Program-made: the position numbers and the translations under genes
Notes under the pieces: model-generated
What the model saw: the letters and a program-made list of their open reading frames with translations, nothing else
The model's database searches: none
Told to the model about the DNA's origin: nothing
Shown: positions 1 to 6,957 of the stretch, in pieces
Position numbering within the stretch: the first letter of the stretch is position 1
Layout of the letters: each line of letters begins with the position of its first letter
Assembly (NCBI GenBank): GCA_016806145.1
Contig: CP063166.1
Span: forward strand, 1,054,001 to 1,118,000
Direction: 5' to 3'
DNA length: 64,000 nt
Origin: Variovorax paradoxus
Lineage (GTDB): Bacteria; Pseudomonadota; Gammaproteobacteria; Burkholderiales; Burkholderiaceae_C

Positions 1-1
1 C

Positions 2-88
2 AAGGCGTTCTGCTCGCTCATCGTGCATCCCAAGACGCAGGAGCGGATCATGGGGATGCTGAGCACGGGGAAGCCGGTGCGGAATTGA
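2..88 (+). CDS. 3' end of a CDS, possibly FadN-like 3-hydroxyacyl-CoA dehydrogenase (partial)
   Basis: An open frame enters from the left edge and stops at 86-88. Only about 28 residues are visible, ending in PKTQERIMGMLSTGKPVRN. This tail resembles the extreme C-terminus of long 3-hydroxyacyl-CoA dehydrogenase/enoyl-CoA hydratase proteins (FadN/YusL type), which often lie directly upstream of a thiolase in Burkholderiales. A thiolase does follow at 562, which fits. The assignment rests on a short tail and on context, so the product is tentative. The codon use is the same GC-rich style as the neighbours. Confidence 0.45.
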   Translation, partial: KAFCSLIVHPKTQERIMGMLSTGKPVRN

Positions 89-104
89 TGCGGACCCCTC
101 TTCC

Positions 105-140
105 TCCTTCCCCCTCTGGGGGAAGGCCGGGATGGGGGCA
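105..140 (+). repeat. Left arm of a 36-bp inverted repeat
   Basis: This GC-rich segment contains its own small hairpin (TTCCCCC-TCT-GGGGGAA) followed by GGCCGGGATGGGGGCA. It matches the reverse complement of 506-541 at 35 of 36 positions. The pair brackets the DUF559 gene. A closely related doublet without a gene inside lies at 9811-9924, so this is a dispersed repeat and not a private terminator. Confidence 0.85.
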
Positions 141-148
141 AGCAGCCC

Positions 149-565
149 ATGCAGAACCAATCCTCTCCCAATGCACAGCGGAACGCCCGCGCCCTGAGGC
201 GCGAGATGACCGACTCGGAGCGCAAGCTCTGGAGCGGCCTGCGTGGCGAGCAATTGGGCGTGAAGTTCCGCCGGCAGCATCCGCTCGGCAGCTACATCGC
301 CGACTTCGCATGCCTCGATCCGAAGCTGATCGTCGAACTCGACGGATCGCAGCATCAGGCGCAAGCAGACTACGACGCTCGGCGCGACGCCTTCCTGCGT
401 GCCCAGGGATTCGATGTGCTGCGTTTCGGATCGAACGATCCATTCGTCAATCTTGAAGGGGTGCTGCAGGCGATCGTCAACCGACTTGCCGAGTTGACGG
501 CCGCGTGCCCCCATCCCGACCTTCCCCCAGAGGGGGAAGGAGCCCAATCCAGGAGCCTTCCATGA
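149..565 (+). CDS. DUF559 (Vsr/PD-(D/E)xK-like) endonuclease-domain protein
   Basis: This 138-residue protein matches the DUF559 family. Residues 10-40 carry the RALRREMTDSERKLW helix, followed by LGVKFRRQHPLGSYIADF, then KLIVELDGSQH (the predicted acidic catalytic strand), and GFDVLRF. The fold belongs to the Vsr-like PD-(D/E)xK nucleases; a biochemical role is not established for most members. The last 20 or so residues (from CPHPDLPP) are simply a translation of the right repeat arm. The stop codon overlaps the thiolase start in an ATGA. The usual RFWNN motif near the C-terminus reads RFGSN here. No good Shine-Dalgarno precedes the start at 149, which lies just past the left repeat arm. 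It may be a passenger of the repeat element. Confidence 0.8.
   Translation: MQNQSSPNAQRNARALRREMTDSERKLWSGLRGEQLGVKFRRQHPLGSYIADFACLDPKLIVELDGSQHQAQADYDARRDAFLRAQGFDVLRFGSNDPFVNLEGVLQAIVNRLAELTAACPHPDLPPEGEGAQSRSLP
506..541 (-). repeat. Right arm of the 36-bp inverted repeat
   Basis: Reverse complement of 105-140 with a single mismatch. It lies inside the 3' end of the DUF559 frame and ends 10 bases before the thiolase Shine-Dalgarno (AGGAG at 551-555). Its hairpin could affect transcription entering the thiolase gene. Confidence 0.85.
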
Positions 566-1758
566 AACAAGTCCAAGACGCCTACATCGTCTCCGCCACC
601 CGCACCCCCATTGGCAAGTCCCACCGCGGCTACTTCCGCAACCACCGCCCCGACGACCTGCTCGCGACCACGCTGAAGGCCGCGCTGGCGGCAGTGCCCG
701 GTCTCGATCCGAAGGCCATCGAGGACATCATCTGCGGCTGCGCGATCCCCGAGGCGCAGCAGGGCCTGAACGTCGCGCGCATCGGTGCGGTCCTCGCGGG
801 CCTGCCGACCAGCGTCGGCGGCATCACGGTCAACCGCTTCTGCGCCTCGGGCCTGTCGGCGGTGCAGATGGCGGCCGACCGCATCCGCGTCGGCGAGGCC
901 GACGTGATGATCGCGGCCGGCGTCGAGAGCATGAGCATGGTGCCGATGATGGGCAACTCGCCCTCGCTGTCGCCGTCCATCTTCGAGCGCGATGGCGACG
1001 TGGGCATCGCCTACGGCATGGGCCTGACGGCCGAGAAGGTCGCGCAGCAGTGGAAGGTGAGCCGCCAGGCCCAGGACGAATTCGCGCTGGCCTCGCACCA
1101 GAAGGCGCTGGCCGCTCAGAAGGCCGGCAAGTTCGCGGACGAGATCACGCCGATCGAGGTGACCGACCGCGCGCCCGATCTCGAGAGCGGCGAAGCGATC
1201 GCGACCACGCGCACCGTGAACCTCGACGAAGGCGCGCGCCCCGACACCTCGATCGAAGGCCTCGCCAGGCTGCGCACCGTGTTCGCCGCGCGCGGCACGG
1301 TCACGGCCGGCAACAGCTCGCAGACCTCCGACGGCGCGGGCGCGCTGATCCTGGCGAGCGAGAAGGCGGTCAAGCAGTTCGGCCTGACGCCGCTGGCGCG
1401 CTTCGTGAGCTTCGCGAGCAAGGGCGTGCCGCCGCACATCATGGGCATCGGCCCGATCGAGGCGATCCCCGCGGCGCTGCGCTATGCCGGCCTGAGCCAG
1501 CAGGACATCGACTGGATCGAGCTCAACGAGGCCTTCGCGGCCCAGTCGCTCGCGGTCATCGACACCCTGGGGCTCGACCCGTCGAAGGTCAACCCGATGG
1601 GCGGCGCGATCGCGCTGGGCCATCCGCTGGGTGCCACCGGTGCGATCCGCTCGGCCACGGTGGTGCACGCGCTGCAGCGCGAGAAGCTCAAGTACGGCAT
1701 GGTCACAATGTGCGTGGGCATGGGGCAGGGCGCCGCCGGCATCTTCGAGCGCGTCTGA
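562..1758 (+). CDS. Acetyl-CoA acyltransferase (3-ketoacyl-CoA thiolase)
   Basis: This is a 398-residue thiolase, the normal length. It cleaves 3-ketoacyl-CoA with CoA in beta-oxidation. The acylated nucleophile is Cys94 in NRFCASG. The C-terminal part has GGAIALGHPLGATGA (catalytic His) and CVGMGQGAAG (second catalytic Cys). The ATG at 562 is chosen because AGGAG lies 6 bases upstream and the family N-terminus aligns there; the frame is open further upstream only through the repeat arm. It probably belongs to the same beta-oxidation operon as the truncated gene at the left edge and the genes to 5039. It is FadA/FadI-like, but the exact chain-length preference cannot be read from sequence. 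Confidence 0.93.
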   Translation: MKQVQDAYIVSATRTPIGKSHRGYFRNHRPDDLLATTLKAALAAVPGLDPKAIEDIICGCAIPEAQQGLNVARIGAVLAGLPTSVGGITVNRFCASGLSAVQMAADRIRVGEADVMIAAGVESMSMVPMMGNSPSLSPSIFERDGDVGIAYGMGLTAEKVAQQWKVSRQAQDEFALASHQKALAAQKAGKFADEITPIEVTDRAPDLESGEAIATTRTVNLDEGARPDTSIEGLARLRTVFAARGTVTAGNSSQTSDGAGALILASEKAVKQFGLTPLARFVSFASKGVPPHIMGIGPIEAIPAALRYAGLSQQDIDWIELNEAFAAQSLAVIDTLGLDPSKVNPMGGAIALGHPLGATGAIRSATVVHALQREKLKYGMVTMCVGMGQGAAGIFERV

Positions 1759-1811
1759 TCGATCACGCGCCAGGCCACGCGACGAGGGCCGGCGCCAGAA
1801 GGAGACAAGCC

Positions 1812-2711
1812 ATGCATCAGACGCAGCAGTTGCCGGTCGACGGCGGCGCGCACGAACTGGCGGTGCGCCGCTACGAACCCGCCGGCGCGCCGCGCGCCAG
1901 CATCGTGATCGGCGGCGCGATGGGCGTGCGCCAGTCCTTCTACGAGGCCTTCGCGCGCTGGCTCGCGGGCCAGGGGCTGCGCGTCTGGACCTTCGACTAC
2001 CGCGGCTCGGGCGATTCGCGCGGCGCCGCCTCGCTGCGCGGCTTCGAGGCCGATCTGTTCGACTGGGCGCGCGACTACGAGGCCGTCATCGACGCCGCCC
2101 GGGCCGCGCTGCCCGCGCAGCCGCTCTACCTGCTGGGCCACAGCCTCGGCGCGCAGCTGCCGGGCTTCCTGCAGCGCCCCGAGCAGGTCGACGGCCTGGT
2201 GAGCATCGCGGCCGGCAGCGGCTACTGGCGCGAGAACGCACCGCGGCTCAAGCGCAGCATCCTCTACTTCTGGTTCGTGCTGGTGCCGCTGGTCACGCGG
2301 CTGTGCGGCTACTTCCCGGGCCGCAGGCTCCGAAAGGTGGGCGACCTGCCGCGCGGCGTGATCCTGCAATGGCGGCGCTGGTGCCTGAACCCGCGCTACA
2401 GCGTAGGCGCCGAGGGCGAGCTCGCGCAGAAGAGCTACAGCCGCGTGCGCTTCCCGGTGCTCGCGCTGTCGATGACCGACGACGAGCTGATGACGCTGGC
2501 CGGCACGCACAGCCTGGTGAGCTTCTACGACCAGGCGCCGCGCGCCATCGAACGCATCGCGCCGGCCGACGTGCAGGCGCGGCGCATCGGCCACTTCGGC
2601 TTCTTCCGCGAGCAGTTCAGCCAGAGCCTGTGGCCCGCCACGGTCGACAAGCTGCATCGGCTGGGCGCGCTGACATCGCCGGCCGCGGGCGTCCCGCACA
2701 CGACTGCCTGA
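1812..2711 (+). CDS. Alpha/beta hydrolase (COG4757-like)
   Basis: This 299-residue protein has the alpha/beta hydrolase fold. The strand before FDYRGSGDSRG is followed by the nucleophile elbow GHSLGAQ (Ser), and a His appears near the C-terminus in RIGHFGFFRE. It resembles the predicted hydrolases of the S33/COG4757 group, and the substrate is unknown. The start is supported by AAGGAG about 9 bases upstream. It sits between a thiolase and a thioesterase in the same direction, so an esterase or acyl-CoA-related housekeeping role is plausible but inferred only from context. Confidence 0.8.
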   Translation: MHQTQQLPVDGGAHELAVRRYEPAGAPRASIVIGGAMGVRQSFYEAFARWLAGQGLRVWTFDYRGSGDSRGAASLRGFEADLFDWARDYEAVIDAARAALPAQPLYLLGHSLGAQLPGFLQRPEQVDGLVSIAAGSGYWRENAPRLKRSILYFWFVLVPLVTRLCGYFPGRRLRKVGDLPRGVILQWRRWCLNPRYSVGAEGELAQKSYSRVRFPVLALSMTDDELMTLAGTHSLVSFYDQAPRAIERIAPADVQARRIGHFGFFREQFSQSLWPATVDKLHRLGALTSPAAGVPHTTA

Positions 2712-2738
2712 GGCCGCGCGCCGGAGCACACTGCGGCC

Positions 2739-3578
2739 ATGAGCACGAGCACCTCCCACCCCTTCGACAAGGCCATCGCGCTGGAGCACAGCGACCTGCG
2801 CGCGGGCCATTTCACGGGCACCACCAGCCCCGACTACTGGAACATGGTCGGTCCCTTCGGCGGCACCACCGCGGCGGTCGCGCTGCAGGCGGTGCTGCGG
2901 CATCCGGACCTGCTGGGCACGCCGATCGCGCTGACCGTGAACTACGCGGCCGCGCTCGAGGCCGGTGCCTTCGACGTGCAGGCGACCGCGGTGCGCACCA
3001 ACCGCTCGACCCAGCACTGGACCGTGCAGATCACGCAGCCCGGCGCGAGCGGCGCGCCGAACATGACGACCACGGCCACCGTGGTGACGGCCGCGCGGCG
3101 CGAGACCTGGGGCCGGAGCGACCTCGCCATGCCCGAGGTGCCGAAGCCCGAGGCGGTCGAGCCGATCCGCATCGGCCCGGCCGGCGTGGCCTGGGTGCAG
3201 CAGTACGAGATGCGTCCGTTCAGCGGCGGCATTCCCCCGCAGTGGGACGGGAGCCTGCAACGCAGCGAGACCCGCATCTGGGTGCGCGATGCGCAGCCGC
3301 GGCCGCTCGACCTGCCTTCGCTCGCGGCGATGAGCGACGTGTTCTATCCGCGCATCTGGCTGCGCCGCGCGAAGCACGTGCCGGCCGGTACGGTGTCGAT
3401 CACCACCTACTTCCACGCCGACGCGGCGCAGCTGGCCGAGGTCGGCACCGGCTTCCTGCTCGGGCAGGCGACGGGGCAGCAGTTCTTCAACGGCTTCTTC
3501 GACCAGACCGCGCAGCTGTGGAGCGAGGCCGGCGTGCTGCTCGCGACCTCGAACCAGATCGTCTACTACAAGGAATAG
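2739..3578 (+). CDS. Acyl-CoA thioesterase family protein (double hotdog, TesB-like)
   Basis: A 279-residue protein with the layout of two fused hotdog domains: an N-terminal domain with GPFGGTTAAVALQAVL and a C-terminal domain from about residue 150 containing VFYPRIWLRR and VSITTYFH. This is the pattern of the thioesterase-like superfamily that hydrolyses acyl-CoA to free acid and CoA. It lies 27 bases after the hydrolase and is co-directional with the thiolase, which suggests a role in releasing CoA during acid catabolism. The ribosome-binding site is weak. Substrate length is not predictable. Confidence 0.75.
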   Translation: MSTSTSHPFDKAIALEHSDLRAGHFTGTTSPDYWNMVGPFGGTTAAVALQAVLRHPDLLGTPIALTVNYAAALEAGAFDVQATAVRTNRSTQHWTVQITQPGASGAPNMTTTATVVTAARRETWGRSDLAMPEVPKPEAVEPIRIGPAGVAWVQQYEMRPFSGGIPPQWDGSLQRSETRIWVRDAQPRPLDLPSLAAMSDVFYPRIWLRRAKHVPAGTVSITTYFHADAAQLAEVGTGFLLGQATGQQFFNGFFDQTAQLWSEAGVLLATSNQIVYYKE

Positions 3579-3643
3579 CCTCCGGTTTCGCAAGGCCCGC
3601 GGCCGCCCGGAGAGAATCCAGCCCACCCAGGAGACAACGCCGC

Positions 3644-4237
3644 ATGACGAAGACCGTCGAGTTCTATTTCGATTTCGGCAGCCCCGCCGCCTACCTCGCC
3701 GCGACCCAGCTGCCCCACGTGTGCGCCGACACCGGCGCCGAGCTGGTCTGGAAGCCGATGCTGCTGGGCGGCGTGTTCCAGGCCACGGGCAACCACTCGC
3801 CGGCCGAGATCGCGCCCAAGGGCCCGTACATGACCGTCGACCTGCAGCGCTTCGCCAGGCGCTATGGCGTGCCCTTCGTGCACAACCCGCACTTCCCGAT
3901 CAACACGCTGCTGCTGATGCGCGGTGCCACCGCGATCCAGTTGCAGCAGCCGGCGCGCTTCGATGCCTACGTCGATGCGATCTACCACGCGATGTGGGTC
4001 GAGCCGCGCAACCTCAACGATGCGGCCGAGGTCGGCGCGGTGCTGCAGGCGGCGGGCTTCGATCCCGCGGCGCTGCTCGCGGCCGCGGGCCAGCAGGAGG
4101 TCAAGGACCGCCTGAAGGCCGTCACGCAGGAGGCCGTGGCGCGCGGCGTGTTCGGCGCGCCCACCATGTTCGTGGGCAGCGACATGTTCTGGGGCCAGGA
4201 CCGGCTCGACTTCGTGCGCGAGGCGCTGGCCGCCTGA
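3644..4237 (+). CDS. 2-hydroxychromene-2-carboxylate isomerase / DsbA-family (GST kappa-like)
   Basis: This 197-residue protein starts with VEFYFDFGSPAAYLA, the thioredoxin-fold signature of HCCA isomerases and kappa-class GSTs. The Ser of DFGSP occupies the active-site position. A helical insert follows and the chain ends with GVFGAPTMFVGSDMFWGQDRL, typical of the family. In naphthalene-type pathways the family isomerises 2-hydroxychromene-2-carboxylate with glutathione, but many relatives sit in fatty-acid or aromatic clusters with unknown substrates. Here it lies between a thioesterase and an enoyl-CoA isomerase-like gene. The start ATG follows GGAGA by about 10 bases. Confidence 0.85.
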   Translation: MTKTVEFYFDFGSPAAYLAATQLPHVCADTGAELVWKPMLLGGVFQATGNHSPAEIAPKGPYMTVDLQRFARRYGVPFVHNPHFPINTLLLMRGATAIQLQQPARFDAYVDAIYHAMWVEPRNLNDAAEVGAVLQAAGFDPAALLAAAGQQEVKDRLKAVTQEAVARGVFGAPTMFVGSDMFWGQDRLDFVREALAA

Positions 4238-4274
4238 TCCCCTTTCCCTTTCTTCTTTCCACAGGACACCAGCC

Positions 4275-5039
4275 ATGAGCGACATCCTCGTCCACGCCGA
4301 AGCCGGCGTGATGACCATCACCTTCAACCGCGTCGACAAGAAGAACTCGATCACCAGCGCCATGTACGCAGAGCTGGCCGATGCGCTGGCCAGGGCCGAG
4401 GGCGACGCGGCCGTGCGCTGCGTGCTGATCCAGGGCGACCCGACCATCTTCAGCGCCGGCAACGACATCGGCGACTTCCTCAATGCGCCGCCCGCGGGCA
4501 AGGACTCGCCGGTGTTCCGCTTCCTGCGCGGCATCGCGACCTTCCCGAAGCCGATCGTCGCGGCCGTCTGCGGCCCGGCCGTGGGCATCGGCACCACGAT
4601 GCTGTTCCATTGCGACCTGGTCTACGCGGGCGACAACGCGGCCTTCTCGATGCCCTTCGTCAACCTCGGCCTGTGCCCCGAGGCGGCCTCGAGCCTGCTG
4701 GTGCCGCAGATGCTCGGCTATCACCGTGCGGCCGAGGCGCTGCTGCTGGGCGAACCCTTCATGGCCGAGGCCGCGCTCGAGGTCGGCCTGGTCAACCGCG
4801 TGGTGCCGCCGACCGAGGCCAATGCCATCGCCCAGACCCAGGCGCGCAAGCTCGCGGCCAAGCCGCTGAGCGCGCTGGTCGAGACCAAGCGGCTGCTCAA
4901 GAAGGCGCAGCTGCCCGCGGTCATCGAGCGCATGGACGAGGAGGGCGCGAGCTTCGGCCGCATGCTGCGCGAGCCCGCGGCGCGCGAGGCCTTCGGTGCG
5001 TTCATGGAGAAGCGCAAGCCGGATTTCTCCAAGCTCTGA
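4275..5039 (+). CDS. Enoyl-CoA hydratase/isomerase family protein (ECI-like)
   Basis: This 254-residue crotonase-fold protein carries the oxyanion-hole region FSAGNDIGDF near residue 60 and CGPAVGIGTTM near residue 100. The sequence LGLCPEAASS places Glu136 where ECI2-type delta3,delta2-enoyl-CoA isomerases have their catalytic Glu (PEGCSS). The paired hydratase glutamates are not evident. I therefore favour an isomerase acting on unsaturated acyl-CoAs, with hydratase as the alternative. It is the last gene of the left-hand acyl-CoA cluster and is preceded by a short T/C-rich stretch and a weak binding site. Confidence 0.82.
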   Translation: MSDILVHAEAGVMTITFNRVDKKNSITSAMYAELADALARAEGDAAVRCVLIQGDPTIFSAGNDIGDFLNAPPAGKDSPVFRFLRGIATFPKPIVAAVCGPAVGIGTTMLFHCDLVYAGDNAAFSMPFVNLGLCPEAASSLLVPQMLGYHRAAEALLLGEPFMAEAALEVGLVNRVVPPTEANAIAQTQARKLAAKPLSALVETKRLLKKAQLPAVIERMDEEGASFGRMLREPAAREAFGAFMEKRKPDFSKL

Positions 5040-5135
5040 GCACGGCGCGGGTCCTTACCTACAACCTGCGTTCTACGGGCTTTCCACAGGCCGCCGGGGC
5101 CCTCCAGCCGGGGACGCGCGCGTACACTGGTCCGC

Positions 5136-6389
5136 GTGCCAGTCCTCTCGTCACACACGCCAGCAGCCCGCAGCCAGCGGTCGTTCGGTGCTACTGAAAA
5201 GGTAGCATCCCGGCCGACGCGCAGGCAGGCGCTGGGCCTGCTCGGCGCCACCCTGGCGGCGCCTTCGGTGGTGCTCGCGCGCGTGCGGCCGCTGCGCATC
5301 GGCGTCATCGGTCCCTGGTCGGGTGCCTACGTGGGCGGCGGGCGGCAGTTCGATGCCGGCATGGCGGTCTGGCTGGCCGCGCACAACCAGCAGATCGCGG
5401 GCCGCCCGGTCGAGCTGCTGCGGCGCGACGTGCCCGTGAGCGCGCCCGACATGGCGCGCCGGCTCGCGCTCGACCTGGTGGAGAACGAGCGCGTCGACCT
5501 GCTGACCGGCCTGCACTTCAGCTCCAACGCCTACGCGGTGGCGGCCGTCGCCACGCAGGCCAAGGTGCCCACGGTGGTCATGAACGCCGCCTCGTCGGGC
5601 ATCACCGCGCGCTCGCCCTACACGGTGCGCGTGTCCTTCACCATCGCGCAGGTCACGCTGCCGCTGGCGCGCTGGGCGCTCAAGGAGGGGCTGCGCGAGG
5701 TCTGCACCGTGACCGCCGACTACGCCTCGGGCGTCGATGCCGAGACCGCCTTCGTCTCGGGCATCACGGCCGGCGGCGGCAACGTCGGCGCGATGCTGCG
5801 CGTGCCGCTGGCCACGCAGGACTACACGGCCTACATGCTGCGGCTGCGCGAGCTCAAGCCGCAGGCGGTGTTCTTCTTCCTGCCCTCGGGCCAGATGCCG
5901 GCCGGCTTCCTGCGCGCCTGGCGCGACCGCGGCATGGCCGACACCGGCATCCGGCTGCTGTCGACCGGCGAGGCCACCGACGACCACTACCTGCAGAACA
6001 TTGGCGAGCTGGCCGAAGGGCTGGTCACCAGCCACCACTACTCGTACGCGCACGAGTCGCCCGAGAACCGCCGCTTCGCCGCGGCCTTCGAGACCGAGTA
6101 CGGCTCGCACCTGCGGCCCGGCTATTTCGCGGTGGCCGCGCACGATGCCTTCGCGGCGCTCGACCTCGCGATGGCCTCGCCGCTGATGCGCGGCGGCGGC
6201 AGCCCCGAGAAACTGATCGACGCCTTCCGCGGCCTCAAGCTCGAGAGCCCGCGCGGCCCGATCGAGATCGACGCCTACACGCGCGACATCGTGCAGACGG
6301 TCTACATCCGCCGCACCGAGCGCCGCGACGGGCGCTGGATCAACCGGGAGTTCGAGCGCTTCGAGAAGGTGCGCGATCCGGCGCTGTGA
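5136..6389 (+). CDS. ABC transporter substrate-binding protein, Leu/Ile/Val type, with Tat-like signal
   Basis: This 417-residue periplasmic binding protein belongs to the Peripla_BP_6 (LivK-like) family. After a PTRRQALGLLGATLAAP export signal with twin arginines, the mature chain begins RIGVIGPWSGAY. It continues with the family features GRPVELLRRD, TGLHFSSNA and STGEATDDHYL. It would bind an amino acid, amide or aromatic acid for an ABC importer. No permease or ATPase genes are adjacent, so it is an orphan component here. The start codon is uncertain: GTG at 5136 is the only upstream candidate that keeps the signal, and it has no clear Shine-Dalgarno. Confidence 0.8.
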   Translation: MPVLSSHTPAARSQRSFGATEKVASRPTRRQALGLLGATLAAPSVVLARVRPLRIGVIGPWSGAYVGGGRQFDAGMAVWLAAHNQQIAGRPVELLRRDVPVSAPDMARRLALDLVENERVDLLTGLHFSSNAYAVAAVATQAKVPTVVMNAASSGITARSPYTVRVSFTIAQVTLPLARWALKEGLREVCTVTADYASGVDAETAFVSGITAGGGNVGAMLRVPLATQDYTAYMLRLRELKPQAVFFFLPSGQMPAGFLRAWRDRGMADTGIRLLSTGEATDDHYLQNIGELAEGLVTSHHYSYAHESPENRRFAAAFETEYGSHLRPGYFAVAAHDAFAALDLAMASPLMRGGGSPEKLIDAFRGLKLESPRGPIEIDAYTRDIVQTVYIRRTERRDGRWINREFERFEKVRDPAL

Positions 6390-6399
6390 AAAACCACGA

Positions 6400-6459
6400 C
6401 CGTTCGGGCTGAGCTTGTCGAAGCCTCGCGCGGCGCTTCGACAGGCTCAGCGTGAACGG
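6400..6459. repeat. REP-like palindromic doublet
   Basis: Two inverted arms, one beginning CCGTTCGGGCTGAGCTTGTC and the other ending in its near complement, surround an 8-10-base GC loop. Further copies lie at 38977-39036 and, truncated, at 39074-39115. It sits between two convergent genes. It lacks a T-run, so it is a dispersed repeat and not a canonical terminator. Confidence 0.85.
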
Positions 6460-6487
6460 TTTTCCCTGTGCGAACCGCTGATTCGAC

Positions 6488-6916
6488 TCAAGCCGCCGGC
6501 TGCTCGATCGCCCGCGGCCGCCCGCTGTCGTCGATCGCCACGTAGGTGAAGGTGGCCTGCGTCACCTTGATGTACTCGCCCTGGGCCCGGAAGCGCTCGG
6601 CGAAGACCTCCACGGTCACGGTGATCGAGGTGCGGCCGATGCGCACCAGCTTCGAATAGAAGGACAGGATGTCGCCGATGCGCACCGGCTGCTTGAAGAT
6701 GAATTCGTTGACCGCCACCGTGGCCTGGCGCCCCTTGGCGTAGCGCGCCGGGATCACCGAGCCGGCCAGGTCGCACTGGGCCATGACCCAGCCGCCGAAG
6801 ATGTCGCCGTTGGCATTGCAGTCCGCCGGCATCGGGATCACCTTGAGCACCAGCTCCATGTCGGTGGGCAGGCTCTTCAGGGTGGCGGCGGCGTCGGCAC
6901 TGGGGGAATCGGACAT
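6488..6916 (-). CDS. YciA-like acyl-CoA thioesterase (single hotdog)
   Basis: This is a 142-residue hotdog-fold thioesterase. The motif NANGDIFGGWVMAQCDLAG, with the catalytic Asp on the central helix, and the following VAVNEFIFKQPVRIGD are typical of YciA/BFIT-type enzymes that hydrolyse short to medium acyl-CoAs. The ATG at 6916 is preferred over an in-frame TTG three codons upstream. It is divergent from the ABC exporter at 6958, with only about 40 bases between them, so both promoters must overlap. The substrate range is unknown. Confidence 0.85.
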   Translation of the reverse strand: MSDSPSADAAATLKSLPTDMELVLKVIPMPADCNANGDIFGGWVMAQCDLAGSVIPARYAKGRQATVAVNEFIFKQPVRIGDILSFYSKLVRIGRTSITVTVEVFAERFRAQGEYIKVTQATFTYVAIDDSGRPRAIEQPAA

Positions 6917-6957
6917 GGGCAACAATCAGGGCAGAAAAACGACCACGATTGTCCCTC

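Noticed and set aside
1482..3626. Long minus-strand frame over the hydrolase and thioesterase
   Set aside because: Composition is typical of a GC-rich shadow, and the plus-strand genes carry clear family motifs.
6400..6459. Rho-independent terminator
   Set aside because: There is no T-run on either side, and the same sequence recurs at 38977-39036, so it is a dispersed repeat even if it may slow polymerase.
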